A stretch of DNA of 64,000 nt from Sulfurivermis fontis (GTDB taxonomy: Bacteria > Pseudomonadota > Gammaproteobacteria > Thiohalomonadales > Thiohalomonadaceae). This document shows, piece after piece, positions 1 through 9,050 of the stretch. The position numbers and the translations under genes are program-made. The stretch is taken from NCBI RefSeq assembly GCF_004001245.1, contig NZ_AP018724.1, positions 860,501-924,500 on the forward strand, in the 5' to 3' direction. The notes beneath the pieces are model-generated. The model made no database searches and was not told the DNA's origin. It worked only from the letters and a program-made list of their open reading frames with translations. How positions within the stretch are numbered: position 1 is the first letter of the stretch; every line of letters begins with the position of its first letter.

Positions 1-367
1 CGAACAGGTCGAGCAGGCTGTCGGCCAGGGACCACAGGTTGCCGTGACCGAACATCTGGCGCTGGTCGCGCAGGGCCTCCACCAGCAAGAGTTCACGGCC
101 ATAGTCGCTGATGACGCTGTGCCCGGGTGCGAAGCCGGCGAGCCAGTCGCCCAGGGTCAGGAGGCGTGGACCGAGCAGGGCACGGTGACCGCGTGCCGCG
201 GCGCCGGCCAGCAACAGGCGGCGCAGACGCGGCGCCGTCTCCTGTGCCGGCAACAGCACGGTCACGCCGGCCAGCAGCGGCAGCTGTCCGGCCTGCTCGG
301 CGAGGATACGGTCGGCCAGGGCGGCGAGGGGATCGGCGGCGGTGGAGAGTGGGGGCAAGGCGTCCAT
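1..367 (-). CDS. AddB-like PD-(D/E)XK nuclease/inactive helicase family, N-terminal part only
   Basis: The minus strand reads from an ATG at 367 out of the left edge, giving about 122 codons. The protein opens with a segment rich in L, A and R and contains a stretch like GPRLLTLGDWLAG, which resembles the N-terminal region of AddB-type or other inactivated superfamily I helicase/nuclease proteins of double-strand break repair. No catalytic motif lies in the visible part: the nuclease domain would be at the C-terminus, beyond the window. It is divergent from the periplasmic binding protein gene at 461. The reading frame is certain; the family call rests on general similarity only. Confidence 0.55.
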   Translation of the reverse strand, partial: MDALPPLSTAADPLAALADRILAEQAGQLPLLAGVTVLLPAQETAPRLRRLLLAGAAARGHRALLGPRLLTLGDWLAGFAPGHSVISDYGRELLLVEALRDQRQMFGHGNLWSLADSLLDLF

Positions 368-460
368 GGCCGCATGTTACCGCGTTGGGGGCATGGGTTG
401 TGATAACCTGTGGTCGCGGTAGCAGACAGACTTATCGCAACAAATCGTCAGGGGTGCGCG

Positions 461-1381
461 ATGAGAACAACAATAACCTGCCTTGTCGGCCTGCTGGCGT
501 GGGCGACTGCCGTCATGGCGGCGGAGCCGCGTCCCCTCGCCATCGGCTTTGCCCAGGACACCCTGGCCAACGACTGGCGCCTGGCCCAGGCCGAGGGGCT
601 GAAGGCGGCCCTGGCGGGCCAGTCCGGGGTTACCCTCACCATTACCGACGGTCACGGTGAAACGGCGCGCCAGATCCGTGACATCGAGGATTTGGTATAC
701 GCCAAGGTAGATGTGCTCGTCGCCAGCCCGCGCGACGGCGCGGCCATGACCCCGGTATTGTCGCGGGCCTATCGCAGCGGCATCCCGGTGGTGCTGCTGA
801 CACGACGTATCAGCACCGATGACTACACCAGTTTCATCGCCCCGGACGATGCCGCCATCGCGCGGCGCGCGGCCCGCTACATGGCGGCACAGCTCAAGGG
901 CGAGGGCCGCATCCTGATGTTGCAGGGCGTGCCCACCGCCACCACCGCCATCGCCCGCACCGAGGCCTTCCTGGAGGAGTTGAAACAACATCCGGGGGTG
1001 CAGGTCAGCGCCGTCAAACCCGCCAATTACCTGCGGGCCGATGCCATCCGCGCCGTCGAGGAAGCCGTGCGCGAGGGTGTGCCCTTCGACGCCATCTATG
1101 CCCAGAGCGACAGCATGGCGGCCGGCGCGCGCATCGCCCTGCGCAAGGCGGGGCGCGACCCGGCCAGGTTGATCATCGTCGGTATCGACTATATCGCCGA
1201 GGCGCGCGAGGCGATCCGCCGCGGCGAACAGACCGCCAGCTTTACCTATCCCACCTGTGCCGCCGAGGCTGCCAGGGTCGTGCTGGCCATCGGCCGTGGC
1301 GAGAAGGTGCCGAAGCGTGTGGTGGTGGAGTCCATCATGGTTACGCGCGACAACGTCGAACAGGTCGCACCGATTTTCTAG
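461..1381 (+). CDS. Periplasmic sugar-binding-type protein (Peripla_BP_4, RbsB-like)
   Basis: A 306-residue exported protein. The ATG at 461 gives a clean Sec signal peptide (MRTTITCLVGLLAWATAVMA, then AEP), so longer upstream starts are unlikely. The mature part has the two-lobe pattern of ribose/galactose-type solute-binding proteins: DTLANDWRLAQAEGLKAAL near the N-terminus, a VDVLVASPRDGAAMTPVL segment, and IIVGIDYIAEAREAIRRGE in the second lobe. No ABC permease or ATPase is adjacent. It ends 9 bases before a membrane GGDEF-EAL gene on the same strand, so it more likely works as a periplasmic sensor partner of that enzyme than in uptake. The ligand cannot be told from sequence. Confidence 0.85.
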   Translation: MRTTITCLVGLLAWATAVMAAEPRPLAIGFAQDTLANDWRLAQAEGLKAALAGQSGVTLTITDGHGETARQIRDIEDLVYAKVDVLVASPRDGAAMTPVLSRAYRSGIPVVLLTRRISTDDYTSFIAPDDAAIARRAARYMAAQLKGEGRILMLQGVPTATTAIARTEAFLEELKQHPGVQVSAVKPANYLRADAIRAVEEAVREGVPFDAIYAQSDSMAAGARIALRKAGRDPARLIIVGIDYIAEAREAIRRGEQTASFTYPTCAAEAARVVLAIGRGEKVPKRVVVESIMVTRDNVEQVAPIF

Positions 1382-1390
1382 GAATCATCC

Positions 1391-4300
1391 ATGGCCTTCA
1401 TCTACGGCATCAAATTCCGTCTGCAGTTGCTACTGTTGTCGTCCATTGTCCTGGTGCTTGCGGTGGTGGGCATCGCCTTGTCGCACCTGATCGAGCGGTT
1501 TCATATCACCACCGCACAGCAGCAGTTCGGCAAGGTATTCACTACTGTCGACGCCGATTTGCGGCTGCGCGAGATGCACTTGCAGAACAACGTACGTGCC
1601 CTGGTGCAGCGTGATGACCTTATCGCTGCGGTCAACATGATTCACCAGTACGCCACGGTGGAAGACTACCAGCCGTTGATCTACGACGTGGAGAAGCAGC
1701 GCCTGGCCGACATGCTGCGCAACCAGGCGCGTGCCGGCGAGGTAGGGCAGATCGCCGTCTATGATGGCCGCGGCGACCTGCTGGCCTTCTTCTCCACCGC
1801 CGATGCGGCGGTGAGCGGTTTCGTGTCGTGGGAGGCAGGGGCCCCGGTGGTCTACCTGCGTGATGATGCCGGTGAAGGCACATGGCAGCGCGGCTCATTG
1901 CCGCAGACACTGGAGCTGCAGCGCGATGCCGATGACCTGTCGGCGACCATGGCCTATCGGCGCGATATGCGCGGCTTTGTGCAGGAAACCGTGCAGCCGG
2001 TGTTGCGCACTTATGCCGACGGCAGCCGGTTCACCGTCGGCCTGGTGAGTGCCACCAACTTTTTCCGCCAGGACTTCGTCGCCGCCATACAGCAACGCAG
2101 CGGAGTGGATTTTGCCGTGTTGTTCGACGACGGTGCCCGCCTGGGTGGTTTGCACACGATCCTGGTGACGCAGCTCGATGCCGTGCCGCTGTTGCGCCGC
2201 GCCGGGGAGACGGTGCGGGTTGACCTGGCGCACGACGACTACTTCCTGGCGGCGCGCCTGTTGCCCCTGGCGCGTCAGGCGCGGGCCTATCTGGTCGCCG
2301 CGGTGGAAAAGACGGTGGTGCAGGGCGAGATCCGCCGTACGCAATGGGCGCTGCTGGGGGTGTTGGCGCTGTCGGCGCTGGTGATCATGCCGGTGGGCAC
2401 CTGGCTGGCGAACCGCACCATCTCCCGCCCGGTGGACCATCTGGTGGATGGCGCCGAGGCCATCGAGCGCGGCGATTACGGGCGCCGCGTCGAGGTGACG
2501 AGTCGTGACGAGCTGGGGCGCCTGGGCCGCGCCTTCAACGGCATGGCCGCTGCGGTGCAGAGCCGCGAGCAGGCGCTGCGCGACAGTGAACGGCTGTATC
2601 GCCTGCTGGTGGACAATCTGCCGCAGCGGGTATTCTACAAGGATACCGAGCTGAACTATGTCTCCTGCAATCGCCAGTATGCCGATGACCTGGGTGTCAC
2701 CACGGAGGCGATCACCGGCAAGAGCGATTTCGATTTCTATCCCGCTGAGCTGGCCGAGGCCTACCGCACTGTCGATCGTCAGGTCATCGCCAGCGGCGAA
2801 CTGGATGAGCGCGAGGAACCCTACGTCAAGGATGGCGAGACCCGCTATATCCATACCGTGAAGACACCGCTGCGGGATGAGGGGGGGCGTACCCTCGGCC
2901 TGCTTGGCATCTTCTGGGACGTGACTGCGCAGCGCGAGGTCGAGGCACAACTGCGCCAGGCGGCGGCGGTGTTCGAGAGCACGGCCGAGGGCGTGATGAT
3001 CATCGGTGTCGATGGCCGCATCGTCGCCGTGAACAACGCCTTCGTGGCCATCACCGGCTATAGCCAGGACGAGGCGCAAGGCGAGACCATCGCCCTGCTG
3101 CACGCCGATGCCGAAGGTGACACCCTGTTCCAGGGCGTGTGGCCGCAGGTGCACCAGACCGGCCAGTGGCAGGGCGAGGCGCGGGCACGGCGCAAGAATG
3201 GCGAAAGCTTCCCGCTGTGGATCACCGTCAGTGCGGTGCGCGACGAGCGCGGCGCGGTGACCCACTATGTGCTGGTGTTCACCGACATCACCGTGCTGAA
3301 ACGCTCGCAGCAGCAGCTCGATCACCTGGCCCATCATGACCCGCTCACCGACCTGCCCAACCGCGTGCTGTTCAACATGCGCCTGACCCATGCGCTGTCC
3401 CACGCGCGACGCAATGGTCAGCGCGTCGGCGTGCTGTTCCTCGACCTGGATCGCTTCAAGGACGTCAATGATACGCTGGGCCATCCGGTGGGCGACGCCC
3501 TGTTGCAGCAGGTGGCGCAGCGTTTCCAGCAACGCATGCGCGAGACCGACACCATCGCCCGTACCGGCGGCGACGAATTCATCGTCATTGTCGAGGATGT
3601 GGCCGCCGCCAGCGATCTGGCGCAGGTGGCGCAGAAGCTGCTGGATGTATTCCAGGAGACCTTCCACGTCGGCGGTTCCGACATCCACCTCGGTGCCAGC
3701 ATCGGCATCAGCCTGTTCCCCGACGATGGCGATGACGCCGAGACCCTGGTGAAGAATGCCGACATCGCCATGTATCGTGCCAAGGAGCGCGGCCGCAACA
3801 TTTACCAGTTCTATACCGCGGCGCTCACCGCCAATGCGCTGGAGCGCTTCCAGCTCGAGGTGGCGTTGCGCCAGGCGCTGGAGCGCGAGGAGATGGTGCT
3901 GTATTTCCAGCCCAAGGTGAACCTCGCCGACGGCAAGACCTATGCGGTGGAGGCATTGCTGCGCTGGCGCCATCCCGAACTCGGGCTGGTGGCGCCGGAT
4001 CGTTTCATCGGCCTGGCGGAGGAGACCGGCCTCATTCAGCCCATCGGTGTCTGGGTGTTGCGCAGCGCCTGCCGGCAGATGAAGCAGTGGCTCGACATGG
4101 GCCTGCCGCTGGAGCATGTGGCGGTGAACCTGTCCGGTGTGCAGATCCTGCGTGGCGGCATCGTCACCACGGTGTGGCAGGTGCTGCAGGAGACCGGCCT
4201 GGCGCCGCAGCACCTCGAACTGGAGATCACCGAAAGCGTCATCATGGGGCACGCCGAGGAGACCATCCGCGTACTGGACGAGCTGCGTGACATCGGCGTC

Positions 4301-4612
4301 AGTCTGGCCATCGACGACTTCGGCACCGGCTACTCCTCGCTCAGCTACCTGAAGCGTTTCCCCATCGACACCCTCAAGGTGGATCGCTCCTTCGTGCGCG
4401 ATATCCCCAACGACGCCAACGATGCCGCCATCATCCGTGCCGTCATCGCCCTGGGCCGCAGCCTGCAACTGAATATCGTGGCCGAGGGCGTGGAGACCGT
4501 GGAACAGCAGGCCTTCCTGTTGCAGGAGGGCTGTACCACCGCCCAGGGCTACCTGTTCAGCAAACCGGTGCCGGGCAACTGGATCACCGAGACCCTGCAG
4601 AAGCGGCGTTGA
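1391..4612 (+). CDS. Membrane-bound HAMP-PAS-PAS-GGDEF-EAL c-di-GMP enzyme
   Basis: A 1073-residue inner-membrane signalling protein. Order: transmembrane helix about 11-31, a periplasmic sensor domain of roughly 285 residues, second transmembrane helix about 318-340, HAMP to about 393, two PAS domains (about 399-520 and 521-645), GGDEF domain with GGDEF at 726-730, and EAL domain with EAL at 854-856 and DDFGTGYSS further on. An intact inhibitory I-site RETD sits five residues before GGDEF. Both active-site signatures look intact, so it may make or degrade c-di-GMP; sequence cannot decide which dominates. It follows the periplasmic binding protein gene by 9 bases and probably receives its signal through that protein. 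The gene ends in a hairpin at 4622-4645. Confidence 0.93.
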   Translation: MAFIYGIKFRLQLLLLSSIVLVLAVVGIALSHLIERFHITTAQQQFGKVFTTVDADLRLREMHLQNNVRALVQRDDLIAAVNMIHQYATVEDYQPLIYDVEKQRLADMLRNQARAGEVGQIAVYDGRGDLLAFFSTADAAVSGFVSWEAGAPVVYLRDDAGEGTWQRGSLPQTLELQRDADDLSATMAYRRDMRGFVQETVQPVLRTYADGSRFTVGLVSATNFFRQDFVAAIQQRSGVDFAVLFDDGARLGGLHTILVTQLDAVPLLRRAGETVRVDLAHDDYFLAARLLPLARQARAYLVAAVEKTVVQGEIRRTQWALLGVLALSALVIMPVGTWLANRTISRPVDHLVDGAEAIERGDYGRRVEVTSRDELGRLGRAFNGMAAAVQSREQALRDSERLYRLLVDNLPQRVFYKDTELNYVSCNRQYADDLGVTTEAITGKSDFDFYPAELAEAYRTVDRQVIASGELDEREEPYVKDGETRYIHTVKTPLRDEGGRTLGLLGIFWDVTAQREVEAQLRQAAAVFESTAEGVMIIGVDGRIVAVNNAFVAITGYSQDEAQGETIALLHADAEGDTLFQGVWPQVHQTGQWQGEARARRKNGESFPLWITVSAVRDERGAVTHYVLVFTDITVLKRSQQQLDHLAHHDPLTDLPNRVLFNMRLTHALSHARRNGQRVGVLFLDLDRFKDVNDTLGHPVGDALLQQVAQRFQQRMRETDTIARTGGDEFIVIVEDVAAASDLAQVAQKLLDVFQETFHVGGSDIHLGASIGISLFPDDGDDAETLVKNADIAMYRAKERGRNIYQFYTAALTANALERFQLEVALRQALEREEMVLYFQPKVNLADGKTYAVEALLRWRHPELGLVAPDRFIGLAEETGLIQPIGVWVLRSACRQMKQWLDMGLPLEHVAVNLSGVQILRGGIVTTVWQVLQETGLAPQHLELEITESVIMGHAEETIRVLDELRDIGVSLAIDDFGTGYSSLSYLKRFPIDTLKVDRSFVRDIPNDANDAAIIRAVIALGRSLQLNIVAEGVETVEQQAFLLQEGCTTAQGYLFSKPVPGNWITETLQKRR

Positions 4613-4621
4613 GACCTTGAC

Positions 4622-4645
4622 GGCGCGACGGGTGACCGTCGCGCC
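4622..4645 (+). terminator. Hairpin after the GGDEF-EAL gene
   Basis: Perfect 10-bp inverted repeat (GGCGCGACGG, loop GTGA, CCGTCGCGCC) starting 10 bases after the stop codon. There is no T-tract after it, so it may be a weak or Rho-assisted terminator. A shorter repeat TTAAGG-AAA-CCTTAA follows at 4680-4694, in the leader of the next operon. Confidence 0.55.
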
Positions 4646-4743
4646 CTGTGCGTCCGGTCACACAATTCCCTTGCGGCGTTTAAGGAAACCTTAAGCCGCC
4701 CCTCCCTACGCTATTCCCCACACTGCGATGGGAGGGAATGGCA

Positions 4744-5421
4744 ATGGGAATCCCGGTTACCGAACTGAATCCCCACGGGGCACATCTGGAGCTGCTGCCG
4801 GCCGGCTCTGGCGGGCGGGTCGAGCTGGAAGCCTTCGTTCACGACACCTACGCCCGCGCCTACGGCGCCGATGTACGCGAATTCATGCCGCTGCTCATCG
4901 CCCTGCGCACGCAGGCGGGTGAGCCACTGGCGGTGATGGGCGTGCGCAGCGCGGCGCAGGAGCCGCTGTTCCTGGAACAGTACCTCGATGCCCCGGTGGA
5001 GCAGGTCATCCACAGCCGCGGCGGCTGCGCGGTGCGGCGCGAGCGGGTGGTGGAGCTGGGCAACCTGGCGGTGGCCCACGCCGGCGCGGCGCGCTGGATG
5101 ATCGTGGCGCTGAATGCCTTTCTGCGCGGTGCCGGGGTGGAGTGGGTGGCCCTCACCGCGGTACCGGCGCTGCGCAACGCCTTTGCCCACGTCGGCATCG
5201 ACCTGACCGAGCTGGCGCAGGCGGACGGCGCGCGCCTGGGCGCGGCGCGCGCGCGCTGGGGGCGCTACTACGACAGCAAGCCGGTGGTCCTGGCCGGCGA
5301 CGTGGCGCAGGGCTTCGAGCGCCTGCAGCGGGCCATGCAGCTGGAGCACGCCTGCGCCCTGCTGCGCGGCCTGTGGGAACAGTCGCTGGCGGACGGCCGC
5401 CTGGCGAGGGCCTGGCGATGA
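4744..5421 (+). CDS. Thermostable hemolysin family protein (T_hemolysin), GNAT-like
   Basis: A 225-residue cytoplasmic-looking protein without signal peptide, first gene of a run of seven. The ATG at 4744 is preferred over 4738 because GGAGGG at 4731-4736 is then seven bases upstream. The pattern matches the T_hemolysin family (delta-VPH type): FVHDTYARAYGADVREFMPLLIAL near the N-terminus and VELGNLAVAHAGAARWM in the middle. The second stretch looks like the E-x-x-x-L-A-V strand and loop of GNAT or acyl-homoserine-lactone-synthase-like folds; that fold link is inference. The stop overlaps the next start (ATGA). Despite the family name, an acyl- or aminoacyl-transferase role beside an AMP-ligase seems as likely as haemolysis. 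Confidence 0.8.
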   Translation: MGIPVTELNPHGAHLELLPAGSGGRVELEAFVHDTYARAYGADVREFMPLLIALRTQAGEPLAVMGVRSAAQEPLFLEQYLDAPVEQVIHSRGGCAVRRERVVELGNLAVAHAGAARWMIVALNAFLRGAGVEWVALTAVPALRNAFAHVGIDLTELAQADGARLGAARARWGRYYDSKPVVLAGDVAQGFERLQRAMQLEHACALLRGLWEQSLADGRLARAWR

Positions 5422-6908
5422 GCGCGGTGCTCGCCGCCGTGGCACGTCACGCCGTGCAGACGCCGACCGCCCCGGCGGTGCAGGGCGGTGGTGTGACGCT
5501 GGACTACGCCACCCTGGCGCGGCGGGTGGAGGTCGCGGCCGCGCAGCTGCGTCAGGCCGGTATCCGTGTCCTCGGTCTGGCACTGGACAATGCGCCGGCC
5601 TGGGCGGTGATCGACCTGGCGGCGCAGCGCGCCGGCGTGGTACTGCTGCCGCTGCCGTCCTTCTTTTCGCCCGCGCAGCTGCGCCACGCCCTGGAGGGCA
5701 GCGGCGCCGATGCGGTGCTGTGCGAAGACGCCGTCATGGGGGCGTTGCTGCCGTGGCAACACAAACAACCCTTCAATGTGGCCGGGTGTGATCTGCATCT
5801 GTTCACCCGTAAGGTGCCGGAGGCCCCGGCACTGCCGGCCGGCACCGCCAAGATCACCTACACCTCCGGCACCACCGGCCAGCCCAAGGGCGTGTGCCTG
5901 GCACAGGTGGCGATGGATGCGGTGGCCGCCTCGCTGGCCGAGGTCAGCGGCGCCCGGGCCGGCGATCGCCATCTCGCCTGCCTGCCCCTGCCGACCCTGC
6001 TGGAAAACATCGGCGGCCTGTATGCCCCGCTGCTGCTCGGTGCCTGCAGCGTGCTCGCGCCGCTCTCCGCGGTCGGCCTGAGTGGGGCCAGCGGTCTGGA
6101 CCCGCGCCGCCTGTATGCCGCCCTGCGCGAGCAGCGCGCCAACAGCGCGATCCTGGTGCCGGCGCAGTTACAGGGGCTGCTGGCCGTGCTTACCGCCGGC
6201 GTCCCGCCGCTGACCGACATGCGCTATCTGGCGGTGGGCGGCGCCGCCGTGTCGCCACGCCTGTTGGAGGAAGCGGCCGGCTGCGGCCTGCCGGTGTACC
6301 AGGGCTACGGCCTCAGCGAGTGTGCCTCGGTGGTGGCGGTCAACAGCGCCGGCGCCAACCGTCTCGGCGCGGTGGGCAAGCCTTTGCCCCATGTACAACT
6401 GGAATTCGCCGCCGACGGCGAGATCCGCATCGGCGGCGCCGTTTTCCTCGGTTATCTCGGCGGTGAAGCTGCCGGCGACGGTCTGTGGGACAGCGGCGAC
6501 CTCGGCTACCTGGATGCCGACGGCTTCCTCCACCTCACCGGGCGCAAGAAGAACATGTTCATCACCGCCTTCGGCCGCAACGTCGCGCCGGAATGGGTGG
6601 AGGCGGAGCTGACGCGCCACCGCGCCATTCCGCAGGCGGCGGTGTTCGGCGAGGCACGGCCGTGGAATGCCGCCGTGATCGCCTCCGCTGCATCCGACAG
6701 CGAAATCGACGCCGCCATCGCCGCGGCCAACGCCGAGCTGCCCGACTATGCCCGCATCCGGCGCTGGCTGCGCGCGGCAACGCCTTTCACCCCGGCCAAC
6801 GGCCAGGCCACCGCCAACGGGCGGCCGCGCCGGCAGGCCATCCTGGACGCCTACGGCGCCCGCCTCGACGCCCTTTATGCAACCACTGTCAAGGAGGTAA
6901 CGGCATGA
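5418..6908 (+). CDS. AMP-forming acyl-CoA synthetase/ligase-like enzyme
   Basis: A 496-residue ANL-superfamily enzyme. The ATP-binding P-loop YTSGTTGQPKG is at about 148-158, a YGLSE motif follows, and the hinge region has DSGDLGYLD and TGRKKNMF (from 374). The start overlaps the previous stop (ATGA at 5418) and the stop overlaps the next gene the same way, so translation is probably coupled. The usual C-terminal catalytic lysine (NGK) appears as NGR at 467-469, which may weaken adenylation or mark a subfamily. It is shorter than typical long-chain acyl-CoA synthetases. It probably activates a carboxylic, perhaps fatty, acid for the neighbouring enzymes. Confidence 0.88.
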   Translation: MSAVLAAVARHAVQTPTAPAVQGGGVTLDYATLARRVEVAAAQLRQAGIRVLGLALDNAPAWAVIDLAAQRAGVVLLPLPSFFSPAQLRHALEGSGADAVLCEDAVMGALLPWQHKQPFNVAGCDLHLFTRKVPEAPALPAGTAKITYTSGTTGQPKGVCLAQVAMDAVAASLAEVSGARAGDRHLACLPLPTLLENIGGLYAPLLLGACSVLAPLSAVGLSGASGLDPRRLYAALREQRANSAILVPAQLQGLLAVLTAGVPPLTDMRYLAVGGAAVSPRLLEEAAGCGLPVYQGYGLSECASVVAVNSAGANRLGAVGKPLPHVQLEFAADGEIRIGGAVFLGYLGGEAAGDGLWDSGDLGYLDADGFLHLTGRKKNMFITAFGRNVAPEWVEAELTRHRAIPQAAVFGEARPWNAAVIASAASDSEIDAAIAAANAELPDYARIRRWLRAATPFTPANGQATANGRPRRQAILDAYGARLDALYATTVKEVTA

Positions 6909-7573
6909 GCTTCTTCCAACAACTGGTGAGCGCCACTGAAAACGAGCGCAACGAACTGCTGGCCATTCCGCTGATCAACGATGCCCTGCGCGGTGCGGTG
7001 TCGCACGACAGCTATCTGGCCTTCCTCGCCGAGGCCTATCACCACGTCAAGCACACGGTGCCGCTCTTGATGGCCTGCGGCGCGCGCCTGCCGGAACGGC
7101 TGGAGTGGCTGCGCGAGGCGATTGCCCATTACATCGACGAGGAGAAGGGCCATCACGAGTGGATCCTCAACGATATCCGTCATGCCGGCGGCGACGACAA
7201 TGCCGTGCGCCACGGCCAGGCGTCCCACGCCACCGACGTGATGGTGGCCTACGCCTACGACACGGTGATGCGCCGCAACCCGGTCGGCTTCTTCGGCATG
7301 GTGCTGGTGCTGGAAGGGACCAGCGTGGCGCTGGCGCTCAATGCCGCAGCGGCGATCAAGCAGTCGCTCGGCCTGTCCGACAAGTGCTTCTCCTACCTCA
7401 CCTCGCACGGCGAGCTGGACAAGAGCCACGTCGGCTTTTACGAGGAACTGATGGACCGGCTGGACGACCCCGACGATCGCGCCGCGGTGATCCACTGTGC
7501 CCGCGCCATGTACCGCCTGTACGGCGACATCTTCCGCAACCTGCCGCACGCACCGCGCAAGGAGGCCGCATGA
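6905..7573 (+). CDS. Heme-oxygenase-like diiron protein (TenA/PqqC/UndA-like fold)
   Basis: A 222-residue all-helical protein with strong AAGGAGG ribosome site just upstream and ATGA overlap with the ligase gene. Candidate metal ligands match the pattern of heme-oxygenase-like diiron oxidases/oxygenases (HDO): E43 in the first core helix, E80-x-x-H83 (EEKGHH), E137 in LVLEGTS, and H168, D172, H175 in HGELDKSH. UndA, which turns medium-chain fatty acids into terminal alkenes, and SznF belong to this group; TenA thiaminase lacks these ligands. The neighbours (acid-activating ligase and SDR) fit an oxidative step on an activated or free acid. The actual substrate is unknown. Confidence 0.8.
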   Translation: MSFFQQLVSATENERNELLAIPLINDALRGAVSHDSYLAFLAEAYHHVKHTVPLLMACGARLPERLEWLREAIAHYIDEEKGHHEWILNDIRHAGGDDNAVRHGQASHATDVMVAYAYDTVMRRNPVGFFGMVLVLEGTSVALALNAAAAIKQSLGLSDKCFSYLTSHGELDKSHVGFYEELMDRLDDPDDRAAVIHCARAMYRLYGDIFRNLPHAPRKEAA

Positions 7574-8367
7574 ATCTCGAAGGCTGTCGCATCCTGCTGA
7601 CCGGCGCCAGCGGCGGCCTCGGCTCCGCCATCGCCGAATCCCTCGCCGCGCGCGGCGCGCGCCTGGCTCTGGCCGGCCGCCGCCGTGATGCCCTCGATAC
7701 GGTGGCGCGCCGCCTGCGCAGCATGCCGGCCCAGGCGCACATCATCGAAGGTGATATCACCGATGCCGCCCAGCGCCGGGAGATGGTCGAGTCGGCGCGC
7801 GCGCAACTGGGCGGCATCGACGTGCTGATCAACAACGCCGGCGCGCTGGAGTTCACCCTGTTCGCCGAGCAGGACCCGGCCACCATCGAACGCATCGTGC
7901 AGACCAACCTGCTCGGCCCGATGCTGCTGACGCGGGAGGTGTTGCCGCACCTGCTGGTGCAGGGCGAGGGGCGCGTGGTCAACATCGGCTCCACCTTCGG
8001 CACCATCGGCTTTGCCTGCTTCACCAGCTATTCGGCCAGCAAGTTCGGTCTGCGCGGCTTTTCCGAGGCGCTGCGCCGCGAGCTGGACGGCAGCGGCGTC
8101 GGCGTCACCTATGTCGCGCCGCGCGCCGCCCGAACCGCCATCAACAACGGCACGGTGATGGCCATGGCGCGCGAGGTGAAGATGAACATGGACCCGCCCG
8201 AGGTGGTGGCGCAGGCCGTGGTGCGTGCATTACAGCAGGATCGCGACGAGGCCTATGTCGGTTTTCCGGAATCCTTCTTCGCCCGCCTCAATGCGCTGCT
8301 GCCGCGCCTGGTGGATCGCGCCCTGCGCGGCCAGAACGCCGTCATGCGCCGTTACGCACAAAGCTGA
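7570..8367 (+). CDS. Short-chain dehydrogenase/reductase (SDR)
   Basis: A 265-residue classical SDR. The Rossmann motif TGASGGLG is at 11-18, NNAG is present, and the catalytic Y154-SAS-K158 follows a conserved serine region. It is preceded by AAGGAGG and overlaps the diiron protein gene (ATGA). The usual PG after the catalytic helix is replaced by APRAARTAIN. It likely reduces or oxidises a carbonyl/alcohol with NAD(P)H in the same pathway as the ligase and diiron protein. A C-terminal basic amphipathic tail (LLPRLVDRALRGQNAVMRR) could touch the membrane. Confidence 0.9.
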   Translation: MNLEGCRILLTGASGGLGSAIAESLAARGARLALAGRRRDALDTVARRLRSMPAQAHIIEGDITDAAQRREMVESARAQLGGIDVLINNAGALEFTLFAEQDPATIERIVQTNLLGPMLLTREVLPHLLVQGEGRVVNIGSTFGTIGFACFTSYSASKFGLRGFSEALRRELDGSGVGVTYVAPRAARTAINNGTVMAMAREVKMNMDPPEVVAQAVVRALQQDRDEAYVGFPESFFARLNALLPRLVDRALRGQNAVMRRYAQS

Positions 8368-8393
8368 AAATACGCCACAAGGAGGATGTCATC

Positions 8394-9044
8394 ATGCTGA
8401 AGAAACTGTTCATGGTTTTGCTGCTGTCCCTCGGTGCCATGCAGGCCCACGCCGCCGGGGACGCGCAACTGGTGCAACTGATCCGCGACTGGGACACCGC
8501 CAACTTCACCCTGCAGGGCGATGCGAAGGAGAAGGCACTGGCCGACCTGGCCGAACGTGCCAAGGCCGTCAGCGCCGCCATGCCGAACCGCGCCGAACCG
8601 CTCATCTGGCAGGCCATCGTGCTGTCCAGCTATGCCGGCGCCAAGGGCGGCCTCGGTGCGCTCAGTCTGGTGACCGAGGCGCGCGACCTCCTGCTCAAGG
8701 CCGAGCAGATCGATGCTGCAGCCCTGCAGGGTTCGGTGTACACCTCGCTGGGCAGCCTCTATTATCAGGTGCCCGGCTGGCCCATCGGTTTCGGCGACGA
8801 CGACAAGGCGCGCGCCTATCTGGAAAAGGCGCTGCAGATGAATCCCGACGGCATGGACCCCAACTACTTCTACGGCGATTTCCTCATTGCCGAGCACGAC
8901 TACAAGAAGGCCCTCGCCGTGCTGGAGAAGGCGCTGGCGGCGCCGCCGCGGCCGGGGCGCGAGATCGCCGACGCGGGACGGCGCAAGGAGATCATGGCGG
9001 CGATCGACCTGGCCAGGAAGAAGATGAACGAACCGATCTACTGA
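8394..9044 (+). CDS. Exported TPR-type protein of unknown role
   Basis: A 216-residue protein with a Sec signal peptide (MLKKLFMVLLLSLGAMQAHA) and a strong AAGGAGG ribosome site. The body is helical with TPR-like units, for example DDKARAYLEKALQMNPDGMDPNYFYGDFLIAEHDYKKALAVLEKAL. It lies between the SDR and the response regulator genes in the same run. It resembles periplasmic TPR adaptor proteins, including TRAP-transporter T-components, but no transporter is near. It may bind a product or partner of the cluster in the periplasm; function not recognised. Confidence 0.75.
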   Translation: MLKKLFMVLLLSLGAMQAHAAGDAQLVQLIRDWDTANFTLQGDAKEKALADLAERAKAVSAAMPNRAEPLIWQAIVLSSYAGAKGGLGALSLVTEARDLLLKAEQIDAAALQGSVYTSLGSLYYQVPGWPIGFGDDDKARAYLEKALQMNPDGMDPNYFYGDFLIAEHDYKKALAVLEKALAAPPRPGREIADAGRRKEIMAAIDLARKKMNEPIY

Positions 9045-9050
9045 TCCTCT

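Noticed and set aside
1895..4468. 857-codon open frame antisense to the GGDEF-EAL gene
   Set aside because: Product is H/Q/R-rich without domains; explained by GC-rich codon bias of the opposite, clearly recognisable gene.
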